Assembly: GCA_024227475.1 (NCBI GenBank)
Contig: JAAEUI010000500.1
Location: forward strand, 1 to 32,286
Length of the DNA: 32,286 nucleotides
Direction of reading: 5' to 3'
From: Paracoccaceae bacterium
Lineage (GTDB): Bacteria > Pseudomonadota > Alphaproteobacteria > Rhodobacterales > Rhodobacteraceae
The position numbers and the translations under genes are program-made. The notes under the pieces were generated by a model. It saw nothing but the letters and a program-made list of their open reading frames with translations, was not told the origin of the DNA and did no database searches. Below are positions 1 through 7,059 of the stretch, piece by piece; position 1 is the stretch's first letter; each line of letters starts with the position of its first letter.

Positions 1-131
1 AGCGGCGCTATTGGGGCAAGCACTTTTGGGGCCGCGGTTACTTTTCAACCACCAACGGTGCAATCACTGAGGGCGTTGTACTTCAGTACTTGGAAAAGCA
101 CATCTCAAATCCTACCGACGCCAGTCGGTAG
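1..131 (+). mobile_element. tnpA: IS200/IS605-type transposase TnpA, C-terminal fragment
   Basis: Reading from base 3 gives an open frame of 42 codons that ends in TAG at 129-131; the 5' part lies outside the window. The residues RRYWGKHFWGRGYF followed by a Thr/Asn/Gly turn and then LQYLEKH match the end of the Y1 (HUH) transposases of IS200/IS605 elements, which move as single-stranded DNA. The Tyr in QYLEKH sits where the family has its catalytic Tyr in a YxxxQ motif; here the fourth position after it is His instead of Gln. The HUH motif would lie upstream and cannot be seen. A perfect 8-bp hairpin overlaps the stop codon, as expected near the right end of such an element. No tnpB is visible downstream. 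The family call is fairly sure; whether the element is intact is unknown. Confidence 0.75.
112..131 (+). repeat. Perfect hairpin at the end of the IS200/IS605 element
   Basis: CTACCGAC (112-119) pairs perfectly with GTCGGTAG (124-131) around a GCCA loop; the last three bases of the right arm are the tnpA stop codon. IS200/IS605 transposases recognise subterminal hairpins, so this is the likely right-end structure. The cleavage site should lie a few tens of bases downstream, but I cannot place it. Confidence 0.6.
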
Positions 132-273
132 TGGTTTAGTGCACATTTTTTGCCTTAAAAATTGCTGCCTGTCCTTTCTCATGGGCTTAAAGTTGATTAA
201 GACACCTGAAAACCCCGGTCCGCCTGCAGACGGCAGTTTCGGCGGTATCATGCAAATGGGATGTGAGATGGTG

Positions 274-1260
274 ATGGCCGAAAAATCTGCGTTGGCGAGT
301 GAAATATTGAACGGCAGCCGCAGGGCGCTGGCACGAGCGATTACGCTGGTGGAGAGCACCCGGCCGGATCACCGGGCCAAGGCTGTTACCCTGCTGCAGG
401 AGTTAAATGGGGCCAGAAGGCAGGCGCTGCGTATCGGCCTGTCGGGCACACCGGGGGTGGGAAAATCCACCTTTACCGAGAGTTTTGGCATGATGCTGGT
501 GGAACAGGACTTGCGGGTTGCGGTGCTGGCGGTAGACCCGTCATCCAGTCGTTCCGGGGGGTCCATTCTTGGTGACAAAACCCGGATGGACCGGTTGTCA
601 CGCCACCCCAGCGCCTATATCCGCCCCTCGCCGTCTCAATCCGCGCTTGGGGGTGTCGCGCGCCGCACCCGCGAAGCAATCAGCCTGTGTGAAGCCGCCG
701 GATTTGACGTGGTTCTGATCGAGACGGTCGGTGTCGGCCAGTCCGAGGTGATGGTTGCTGACATGTCCGACATCTTTGTTCTGTTGCTGGCCCCGGCGGG
801 GGGCGATGAATTGCAGGGGGTTAAACGCGGGATTATGGAAATCGCCGATCTGATCCTGGTCAACAAGGCAGATGGTGACCTCAAAGCGGCGGCGACCCGG
901 ACCTGCAGCGACTATGCCGGGGCGCTGAACCTGCTGCGCAAACGGGCGCGAGACCCAGAGGGTTTCCCCAAGGCGATGATGGTGTCCGCGAAGCAATGCA
1001 GCGGGCTCACAGAGGCCTGGGCGGAGATCAAAGAACTGGAGCGCTGGCGCCGCGAGGTCGGTCAGTTTGCCGCCAACCGCGGCCGGCAGGCGCAGGTCTG
1101 GTTTAAAGATGAGGTGCAGGCCGGGATCCTGGCGCAATTGGAGGCGGACCAAACTATCCGGGAATTGCGCGACGGCCTGAGTGAAAAAGTGGCGAACGGT
1201 GCGGTTAGCCCGGAAGCGGCGGCGGCTGAGGTGCTGGCAGAACTGAACAAGCACCTATAA
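274..1260 (+). CDS. meaB: Methylmalonyl-CoA mutase-associated GTPase MeaB (ArgK family)
   Basis: G3E-type P-loop GTPase that loads and protects the B12 cofactor of methylmalonyl-CoA mutase. From the ATG at 274 the protein is 328 aa, normal for the family. Walker A GTPGVGKST lies at 58-66, the family signature VDPSSSRSGGSILGDKTRM at 87-105, the switch region ETVGVGQSE at 150-158 and the base-recognition NKAD at 197-200. The frame stays open upstream into the IS remnant, so the start is uncertain: ATGs at 250 and 268 are in frame, and a weak purine-rich stretch (GGGATGTGAG) precedes 268. The start at 274 gives the usual short N-terminus. The gene stands alone; the mutase is not in the window, but the epimerase gene mce lies at 10709-11113. 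Confidence 0.93.
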   Translation: MAEKSALASEILNGSRRALARAITLVESTRPDHRAKAVTLLQELNGARRQALRIGLSGTPGVGKSTFTESFGMMLVEQDLRVAVLAVDPSSSRSGGSILGDKTRMDRLSRHPSAYIRPSPSQSALGGVARRTREAISLCEAAGFDVVLIETVGVGQSEVMVADMSDIFVLLLAPAGGDELQGVKRGIMEIADLILVNKADGDLKAAATRTCSDYAGALNLLRKRARDPEGFPKAMMVSAKQCSGLTEAWAEIKELERWRREVGQFAANRGRQAQVWFKDEVQAGILAQLEADQTIRELRDGLSEKVANGAVSPEAAAAEVLAELNKHL

Positions 1261-1263
1261 TTA

Positions 1264-1308
1264 GAGCGTATCTCATCGTATTGGATTCACCAATGAGAGG
1301 AGATACGC
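1264..1308. repeat. Intergenic palindrome, AGAGCG family, copy 1
   Basis: AGAGCGTATCTC begins here. GCGTATCTC (1266-1274) pairs perfectly with GAGATACGC (1300-1308), with an inner TTGG/CCAA pair around ATTCA. It lies just after the meaB stop and could act as a 3' end structure, though no T-run follows. The AGAGCG core recurs at 1363-1375 (reverse), 4099-4118 (reverse) and 5553-5565. Confidence 0.55.
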
Positions 1309-1331
1309 AGCGACATCACATACTTAAAGGG

Positions 1332-1375
1332 GCGTGTCCGGTTTAATCTGAATTCGATTAATCCGGACACGCTCT
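1332..1375. repeat. Intergenic palindrome, AGAGCG family, copy 2
   Basis: GCGTGTCCGG (1332-1341) pairs perfectly with CCGGACACGC (1363-1372). After one T/T mismatch, TTAATC (1343-1348) pairs with GATTAA (1356-1361) around a 7-nt loop. The right side reads in reverse as AGAGCGTGTCCGG, the same core as the other copies. It lies between meaB and the tnaA promoter region. Confidence 0.6.
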
Positions 1376-1399
1376 AGTGTCCGCACCGGTTTTGGCCAG

Positions 1400-1428
1400 T
1401 TGACAGGGCCCCCTGTCACGAAATACTG
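1400..1428 (+). promoter_or_regulatory. Candidate tnaA promoter overlapped by a perfect palindrome
   Basis: TTGACA at 1400-1405 is a perfect -35 hexamer. AATACT at 1422-1427, 16 bp further on, is a fair -10. The palindrome TGACAGGG (1401-1408), CC, CCCTGTCA (1411-1418) covers the -35 and most of the spacer, where a repressor could block RNA polymerase. This is inference from sequence only. Confidence 0.4.
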
Positions 1429-1549
1429 GTAAGGCGCAACCTTTAGGGCGCTGAGCGCGGTTGGCAGCAGAGCCAGCAACCGTGGCGCGAGGCCCCGTTG
1501 TGTATTTGGGTTGTCACAGACATTCGGGGTCATATTCAGGAGAGCCCGA

Positions 1550-2977
1550 ATGAAAACCATTTTCGAACCCTTTCGTATCAAGTCCGTGGAACCAATCCGC
1601 ATGACCACACGGGACGAGCGCAGGGAACTGCTGCGTGAAGCCCATTACAACCTGTTCAGCCTGCAATCAAAAGACGTGCTGATTGACCTTTTAACCGACA
1701 GCGGCACCGGCGCCATGAGTGCAAATCAATGGGCCGCAATAATGCGCGGAGATGAGAGTTACGCCGGTTCTCCGTCGTTTGACCGTTTTGTGGCGGCTGT
1801 CGGCAACCTTATGCCGTTTGAGCACATCATTCCGGTGCATCAGGGCCGTGCTGCCGAGGCAATCCTGTTTTCGATTCTGGGCGGCGCCGGGAACAACATC
1901 CCCAGCAACACCCATTTTGACACAACCCGCGGTAATATCGAGGCCAGCGGAGCGATAGCCCACGACCTGGTGATTGCCGAGGGCAATGATCCGGCCTCGC
2001 TGCACCCGTTCAAGGGCAATATGGACCTGAAGCGGCTGGAGGCGTATCTGGGCGAGCACGGCGACACTGTGCCCTGCGTGATGCTGACCATCACCAACAA
2101 CGCCGGAGGCGGCCAGCCGGTAAGCCTTGAAAATATCCGTGGTGTTTCGAAATTGGCCCGGGATTTTGGCAAACCGTTCATCATTGATGGTTGCCGGTTT
2201 GCTGAAAATGCCTGGTTCATCAAAAGCCGGGAACCGGGGCAGGGCAACCGGTCGATCCCTGATATTGTGCGCGATTGCTTTGCCTGCGCGGATGGCATGA
2301 CCATGAGCGCCAAGAAGGACGGGATGGCCAATATCGGCGGCTGGCTGGCGCTGAATGATCCCGACATGGCTGAACAGGCGCGCGCGCGGCTGATTCAAAC
2401 CGAAGGGTTTCCAACCTACGGCGGGCTGGCCGGGCGCGATCTTGAAGCTATTGCGCAGGGGTTGGAGGAAGTGGTCGATGAAGATTACCTGCGCTATCGT
2501 GTCGCCACCAACGACTATATCATCGCGCGATTAGACGAACTGGGTGTGCCGGTGGTCAAACCGGCCGGCGGGCATGCGGTTTTTGTCGATGCACGCCAGT
2601 GGTTGCCCCATATCGAGCCGCTGGCCTATCCCGGTCAGGCGCTGGTTTGTGGTCTGTATGAGACAGGCGGCATTCGCAGTTGCGAGATCGGCAGCGTTAT
2701 GTTCGGACGCCAGCCGGACGGGAGCGAGACTCCGGCGGCGATGGAACTGGTGCGCTTGGCAATACCGCGCCGCACTTATACCCAGTCACATGCGGATTAC
2801 ATCGTCGAGGTGTTTGCCGAATTGGCCGAAGTAAGAACCGAGCTGCGCGGATTCCGGATCGCCCAGCAACCCCGGTTGCTGAGACATTTTTCCTGTAGCT
2901 TTGAACCTTTGGGCGGCGGGAACGCAGTCACGGCGGATGATGCCGGGGTTTTGCAATTGCCCAGGCGCACCGCGTAA
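1550..2977 (+). CDS. tnaA: Tryptophanase (tryptophan indole-lyase)
   Basis: PLP enzyme of the beta-eliminating lyase family; splits L-tryptophan to indole, pyruvate and ammonia in the cytoplasm. The ATG at 1550 has AGGAGAG 6 nt upstream and gives 475 aa (E. coli TnaA has 471). The PLP-lysine site SAKKD is at 253-257, the cofactor-binding IIDGCRFAEN at 211-220, and PRRTYTQSHADYI near the C-terminus. The close relative tyrosine phenol-lyase has Phe in the C-terminal RFF-type motif; this protein has His in LLRHFS (about residue 446), the position of the TnaA catalytic His, which favours tryptophanase. The last roughly 25 residues extend past the usual end. No tnaB permease lies next door and no Trp-containing TnaC-like leader is visible upstream, so control differs from E. 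coli. Confidence 0.9.
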   Translation: MKTIFEPFRIKSVEPIRMTTRDERRELLREAHYNLFSLQSKDVLIDLLTDSGTGAMSANQWAAIMRGDESYAGSPSFDRFVAAVGNLMPFEHIIPVHQGRAAEAILFSILGGAGNNIPSNTHFDTTRGNIEASGAIAHDLVIAEGNDPASLHPFKGNMDLKRLEAYLGEHGDTVPCVMLTITNNAGGGQPVSLENIRGVSKLARDFGKPFIIDGCRFAENAWFIKSREPGQGNRSIPDIVRDCFACADGMTMSAKKDGMANIGGWLALNDPDMAEQARARLIQTEGFPTYGGLAGRDLEAIAQGLEEVVDEDYLRYRVATNDYIIARLDELGVPVVKPAGGHAVFVDARQWLPHIEPLAYPGQALVCGLYETGGIRSCEIGSVMFGRQPDGSETPAAMELVRLAIPRRTYTQSHADYIVEVFAELAEVRTELRGFRIAQQPRLLRHFSCSFEPLGGGNAVTADDAGVLQLPRRTA

Positions 2978-3100
2978 CAAACCGTGGCACAGGGGCGTCG
3001 AATCCCTTGACGCCCTCACCAATCGCGCCTAAAGGAACGGTTCGAAATTCAATTGCGGTCCGGGCAGGGGTCCGGGGCGCAAAAACCGAAGGAATGAGCC

Positions 3101-3388
3101 ATGTCCCGTCGCTGTGAATTTACCGGCAAAGGCCCGATGACCGGCAATAATGTCAGCCACGCCAAAAACCGTACCCGGCGCCGCTTTCTGCCAAACCTGA
3201 ACGACGTCACTCTGGTCAGCGATGCGCTTGGCCGGTCTTTCAAATTTCGCATTTCCGCTTCTGCACTGCGCACCGTTGATCACCGCGGTGGTCTGGATGC
3301 GTTTCTGGCCAAGGCAAAAGATGCCGAACTGTCCGATGCGGCGCTGAAAGTGAAAAAAGACATCGCCAAGGCGCAGGCTGCTGCCTGA
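3101..3388 (+). CDS. rpmB: 50S ribosomal protein L28
   Basis: Small basic protein of the large ribosomal subunit. It is 95 aa, typical of alphaproteobacterial L28, and starts [12 protein letters not shown]. The family pattern follows: [19 protein letters not shown], then [22 protein letters not shown], with a C-terminal lysine-rich helix. AAGGAATGA lies 4 to 11 nt before the ATG. The gene is monocistronic in appearance, and a hairpin follows about 25 nt after the stop. Confidence 0.97.
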   Translation: MSRRCEFTGKGPMTGNNVSHAKNRTRRRFLPNLNDVTLVSDALGRSFKFRISASALRTVDHRGGLDAFLAKAKDAELSDAALKVKKDIAKAQAAA

Positions 3389-3412
3389 TCCAAAGGTCAT
3401 GAAGAGAATTTG

Positions 3413-3442
3413 AGCGGCCTCAGAGCGATTTCCGGGGCCGCT
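3413..3442 (+). terminator. Candidate rpmB terminator hairpin
   Basis: AGCGGCC (3413-3419) pairs with GGCCGCT (3436-3442), 25 nt after the rpmB stop. The bases after it (TCAATTTG) are only mildly T-rich, so it may be a weak or factor-assisted terminator. Confidence 0.45.
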
Positions 3443-3490
3443 TCAATTTGTCCGGCTTTCATTTTTTGGGAATGCGATTAAGTCCAAGCC

Positions 3491-3970
3491 ATGAAAAAAC
3501 TATCCCTCGCTCTGTCCGTCATTTTCCTGCTTTTTGGATCACTGGTTCATGCAGGTGACGATCACAGCCATGACCATGCAGTGATTGCCATCGAAGACGC
3601 CTATCTGCGCAGTGGTGGTTCGGGCAAGACCGGTGCCAGTTTCATGACCATCGTCAATCACGGTGACACCGATGACCGGCTGATCGATGTTTCGACCGAA
3701 GTGGCGAAAAAGGCAGAATTGCACACCCACATCGAAGATGCCAACGGCATGATGATGATGCGACCGGTTGAAGACGGGTTCGAAATCCCGGCAGGTGGCG
3801 AACATCATCTGATGCGCGGGGGTGACCATGTGATGCTCATGGGGTTGACGGTGCCGCTGGAACAGGGTGATCTGGTGACTTTTGTTCTGACCTTTGAAAA
3901 GGCTGGCGAAGTGACGGTGGTTGTACCTGTCGACCAGAACCGCAAACCGGGCGTGGCGCATAGCCACTAA
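3491..3970 (+). CDS. Periplasmic copper chaperone, PCu(A)C family
   Basis: Cu(I) carrier of the PCuAC (DUF461) family, which helps deliver copper to the CuA site of cytochrome c oxidase. The 159-aa protein has a Sec signal peptide: KK, a hydrophobic stretch, and likely cleavage after VHA at 21. A His-rich segment DDHSHDHA follows. The copper motif is visible as H78/H80 with Met 87-90, then HHLM (105-108), H113, M115 and M117, fitting the H(M)x10Mx21HxM pattern. A further His-Ser-His ends the chain. No good Shine-Dalgarno is seen before the ATG. The gene is monocistronic and converges on tdk. A link to the cta operon at 21648-25897 is plausible but inferred. Confidence 0.9.
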   Translation: MKKLSLALSVIFLLFGSLVHAGDDHSHDHAVIAIEDAYLRSGGSGKTGASFMTIVNHGDTDDRLIDVSTEVAKKAELHTHIEDANGMMMMRPVEDGFEIPAGGEHHLMRGGDHVMLMGLTVPLEQGDLVTFVLTFEKAGEVTVVVPVDQNRKPGVAHSH

Positions 3971-3971
3971 A

Positions 3972-4078
3972 GCGTTTCGCGAAAAACCTGAGACATCAGG
4001 TTTTCGGGAAACGCATCAACATCAATGTTTTGTCGGGACGTTTTTCGCCAAACCTGATTCAGGTTTAACGAAAACCGC
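3972..4078. repeat. Two GCGTTTCGCG-type palindromes between convergent genes
   Basis: First hairpin: GCGTTTC (3972-3978) with GAAACGC (4008-4014), and inside it AAAACCTGA (3983-3991) with TCAGGTTTT (3996-4004) around GACA. Second: AAACCTGA (4050-4057), T, TCAGGTTT (4059-4066), flanked by imperfect CGTTTTTCG/CGAAAACCG arms. It starts directly after the copper chaperone stop and lies before the end of tdk on the other strand. The inner A-stem-T hairpin would serve as a bidirectional terminator. A diverged copy is at 28947-28985. Confidence 0.6.
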
Positions 4079-4098
4079 TGTAGCGCATTTCTGGTTCA

Positions 4099-4118
4099 GC
4101 TTAGACCGGACGCGCTCT
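4099..4118 (-). repeat. AGAGCG-family half copy
   Basis: Read in reverse this is AGAGCGCGTCCGGTCTAAGC, close to the 1332-1375 palindrome (GCGTGTCCGGTTTAATC). Only one arm is present. It lies just before the 3' end of tdk. Confidence 0.45.
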
Positions 4119-4124
4119 GAGTTC

Positions 4125-4703
4125 CTATTGCCCTATCGCATCACGCCAGTGTTTGCGGCACAGCGGCACATAGGTTTCGTTCCCGCCGATCTGGATTTGA
4201 GCGCCTTGCGTCACCACATTCCCATCGCCGTCCTGACGGATAACCATCGTTGCTTTGCGTCCGCAAAAACAGATGGTGCGGACCTCGCGCAGGACCTCCG
4301 CCAGCGCCAGCAGGGCGGCTGAACCGGGGAACAGATTGCCAAGGAAATCGACCCTCAGGCCATAGCACATCACCGGAACCTCCAAGTCGTCTACGACCCG
4401 GGCAAGTTGCCAGACCTGATCGGCGGTCAGAAACTGGGCTTCATCAAAGAATACACAGGCAAGGGTCGAGCTTTTCTGGCGCTTTTCGATTTTTTCGAAC
4501 AGGTCGGTTTCCGTATCAAACAGGTCTGCCTTTGCCGACAGCCCGATGCGTGAACCAATCTGGCCGGTGCCAACCCTGTCGTCCAGTTTGGCGGTCAGAA
4601 GGTAGGTTTCCATGCCGCGTTCGCGGTAGTTGTGGGAAGCTTGCAGAAGCGCCGTGGATTTGCCGGCGTTCATTGTCGAATAGTGAAAATACAGCTTGGC
4701 CAT
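4125..4703 (-). CDS. tdk: Thymidine kinase (TK1 type)
   Basis: Phosphorylates thymidine to dTMP in the salvage pathway. The start chosen is the ATG at 4703, giving MAKLYFHYSTMNAGKS and 192 aa as usual; the frame runs 12 codons further upstream without family likeness. The P-loop STMNAGKST is at 9-17 and FFDEAQF, with the catalytic Glu, at 85-91. The lasso/zinc region has C145 and C147 (CFCGRKA) and C182 with H185 (CRKHW). The C-terminal GGNETYVPLCR segment binds the thymidine base. The gene is convergent with the copper chaperone gene and divergent from the lipase gene. Confidence 0.95.
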   Translation of the reverse strand: MAKLYFHYSTMNAGKSTALLQASHNYRERGMETYLLTAKLDDRVGTGQIGSRIGLSAKADLFDTETDLFEKIEKRQKSSTLACVFFDEAQFLTADQVWQLARVVDDLEVPVMCYGLRVDFLGNLFPGSAALLALAEVLREVRTICFCGRKATMVIRQDGDGNVVTQGAQIQIGGNETYVPLCRKHWRDAIGQ

Positions 4704-4856
4704 GATCGGCACATTGCCTGTGCCCCCGGCTGGTTTCAAGCCTTTGAATCACCATATCCGAAGATTACCCGTCAGACGGGTCAAGATCGTTTGGCGACAA
4801 CCAAAAGCCTGTGTTACGCTCCCGCAGAGGACAGATTTATGGCCAAGGAGTTTGCT

Positions 4857-5459
4857 ATGAAAGTGATGGACGCAGCGGAATTGATTGAGACCGCCTATCT
4901 GGATGATTTTGGGTCTGGTGTTCAGAAAAAACCATCCAGCAGCGACGGGGCGCAGGCCTATTTGCTCAGCGACGGGACGCTGGTGATTCCGGGCACCAAT
5001 GAGCCGACTGACTGGACCAAGTACAATCTCAATTTCTTTTCCCTGCGCCAGTACAGGAAATCCAACGGTATCCGGTTTCACAGCGGGTTTCTGACCCATG
5101 CCCAGTCGATCCTGAGCTGGGCGCGGGACAAGAACGTAAAGTGCATCACCGGGCATTCGCTGGGTGCCGCCAGTGCGCAGATTTTGGGGCCGATCCTGAA
5201 CGCGCCGACGATCTGTTTTGCATCACCGAAAGTTTCGCTGAAGCAGTTCGTCAAATATCGCAATGAGGAAAGGGTTCTGTGTTTCAACCGCAAAGATGAC
5301 ATGGTCGCAAATGTTGGCGGCTGGTTGTTCCGGCATCTGGGGCGGGTTGAAAGCCTGGATCCGAAGGGGCCGCATATCGGTGGGGACCATAAGGTCAAGT
5401 TTTACAAGGAACTTCTGGTGCTGGATCGTTATAAGCACTTGCCGCAAAGCTGGCCGTAA
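4857..5459 (+). CDS. Lipase class 3 family protein
   Basis: Alpha/beta hydrolase of the Lipase_3 type; cytoplasmic by appearance, as there is no signal peptide. The nucleophile elbow GHSLG has its Ser at 101. An upstream GTNEPTDW (46-53) resembles the oxyanion-side GT motif. Candidate acid D147/D148 (NRKDD) and His H173 or H178 (GPHIGGDH) complete a triad in the right order. Two starts are possible: ATG 4857 has a perfect AAGGAG 6 nt upstream, and ATG 4839 (MAKEFAMKV) has AGAGGA 7 nt upstream. I chose 4857 (200 aa), with low certainty. The substrate is unknown. The gene stands alone, divergent from tdk with a gap of about 150 bp. Confidence 0.8.
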   Translation: MKVMDAAELIETAYLDDFGSGVQKKPSSSDGAQAYLLSDGTLVIPGTNEPTDWTKYNLNFFSLRQYRKSNGIRFHSGFLTHAQSILSWARDKNVKCITGHSLGAASAQILGPILNAPTICFASPKVSLKQFVKYRNEERVLCFNRKDDMVANVGGWLFRHLGRVESLDPKGPHIGGDHKVKFYKELLVLDRYKHLPQSWP

Positions 5460-5552
5460 TCTGCAAAACAGATACGTCTGTGTGATCCGGGAAGCAATGA
5501 ATTGCCTATTGCAAAAAAAACCGACGGAATTTGTAGCGCCTGTCGTATAACG

Positions 5553-5637
5553 AGAGCGTGTCGCGTTTATCAGTTCTGGCGGTTGTGATCGCAAGCATAC
5601 CACACCGCCTTTGCAGAAAGGCAAGTCGCGACACTCG
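5553..5637. repeat. AGAGCG-family inverted repeat, copy 4
   Basis: AGAGCGTGTCGCG begins at 5553. GTGTCGCG (5558-5565) pairs perfectly with CGCGACAC (5627-5634), and the outer CGAG/CTCG also matches. About 60 nt lie between the arms. It fills most of the gap between the lipase gene and the DUF1800 gene. Confidence 0.5.
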
Positions 5638-5688
5638 TTTTTGAATCCGTTTCAGTGCGACATGCCCTGATTTTGTGCGAATTTACAG

Positions 5689-7059
5689 GTGGTTGTCTTG
5701 GTCCATTCCTTAGAAACCATTGCCGCTATCCGGTTTGGATATGGCTTTCGGCCCGGCGAGCCGGACTTAGGTGCGCGCGATCAGTTATTACAGCAGATTT
5801 CTGGTGCAGATCTTGCACAACAGGCCTTTCCAACACCGGGTTTTCAGGAGCGTATGGGTTTACACAGGTCTTTTCGAGCGTTGCACAAACGGGTAAAAAA
5901 CGAAGATGAAAGTGCAGAACCGGAACTAAAAAAGGCCAAGGTGGCGCGGCGAGCACTTGTCGTTAACGACGTCAACATGCGTTGTGCCCGCGCAATTTTC
6001 AGCCCCTTTGGGTTTCGCGAACGGCTGGCCGCATTCTGGGCGGATCATTTCACCGTGATCGCAAAGGGGCAGATGCCCAGGGTAATCCATGGTGATTTTT
6101 TGGACCGAGCAATCCGGCCCCATATTGCTGGTCGTTTTGCCGATTTGCTAATAGCGTCCACCACCCATCCCAGTATGCTGATTTTTCTGGATCAAACAAA
6201 GTCGATCGGTCCAAATTCCAAAATCGGCAAGAAGAAAAAACGTGGACTGAATGAGAACCTGGCACGCGAGGTTCTGGAACTGCACACGATGGGTGTGGGT
6301 GGCAGCTACACTCAGGCGGATGTCCGGCAACTTGCCGAACTGCTGACCGGCCTGATCGTGACCCGAAAGGGAATGCAATACAGCAAAGGCGCGGCAGAGC
6401 CGGGCGCTGAGACGGTTCTGGGCAAATCCTATGGCGGTGAAAAGGCCAGTGAAACAGATATTCTTGCGTTTCTGGAAGACCTAGCGGTGCATCCTGATAC
6501 CGCAAACTACATAGCGCAAAAACTGGTGGTGCATTTTGTTTCAGATGAACCGGATCCAGAAATGGTTGCGCATATCCGCGATGCTTTTCTTACCAGTGGT
6601 GGAGACTTGCAGAGCGTTTATACTGCCATGCTTGAACATCCCGGTGCATGGGTTGATATTGGCGGCAAGGTCAAACAGCCGTTTGATTTCATTGTTTCGG
6701 GCTATCGCGCACTGAATGTGCAGCGCGATGTGATTTCCAACCTCAAGCCACGTGATGTGTGGCGGATTTTTGAGATTCCGTTGATCAGCATGGGCCAGCC
6801 CCCGCGTCGCGCACTGGGCCCCAACGGTTGGCCCGAAGAGGCGGAAGCCTGGATCACGCCCCAGGGGCTTGCTGCAAGGCTGCAGTGGGCTTTGGTGGCC
6901 AGTGCCAGGTTTGGCGATGGTCTTGACCCGCGCGACTTTGTTCTATCGTCGCTGCGCGAAGTGGCCGGTGAAACGCTGAAATTCGCAGTTGCCGGGTCGG
7001 AAAAGAAGATTGAAGGGCTGGCACTGGCCCTGTCCTCGCCGGAATTCAACAGAAGGTAA
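5689..7059 (+). CDS. DUF1800 domain protein
   Basis: Member of the DUF1800 family, of unknown biochemical role, commonly encoded just before a DUF1501 protein. The N-terminus IAAIRFGYGF is the usual family opening. FGFRERLAAFWADHF, MIFLDQ, GLNENLAREVLELHTMGVGG (202-221 region) and YTQADVRQLAELLTG are core family motifs. The protein is about 456 aa, usual length. There is no ATG at the 5' end: GTG 5689 is in frame, but AGGTGG at 5687-5692 fits better with TTG 5698 as start, so the first residues are uncertain. The stop TAA shares its final A with the ATG of the DUF1501 gene, so the two are probably co-translated. Confidence 0.88.
   Translation: MVVLVHSLETIAAIRFGYGFRPGEPDLGARDQLLQQISGADLAQQAFPTPGFQERMGLHRSFRALHKRVKNEDESAEPELKKAKVARRALVVNDVNMRCARAIFSPFGFRERLAAFWADHFTVIAKGQMPRVIHGDFLDRAIRPHIAGRFADLLIASTTHPSMLIFLDQTKSIGPNSKIGKKKKRGLNENLAREVLELHTMGVGGSYTQADVRQLAELLTGLIVTRKGMQYSKGAAEPGAETVLGKSYGGEKASETDILAFLEDLAVHPDTANYIAQKLVVHFVSDEPDPEMVAHIRDAFLTSGGDLQSVYTAMLEHPGAWVDIGGKVKQPFDFIVSGYRALNVQRDVISNLKPRDVWRIFEIPLISMGQPPRRALGPNGWPEEAEAWITPQGLAARLQWALVASARFGDGLDPRDFVLSSLREVAGETLKFAVAGSEKKIEGLALALSSPEFNRR

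Noticed and set aside
1429-1549. tnaC-type leader peptide before tnaA
   Set aside because: No ATG in this stretch, and the in-frame GTG reading contains no Trp codon.
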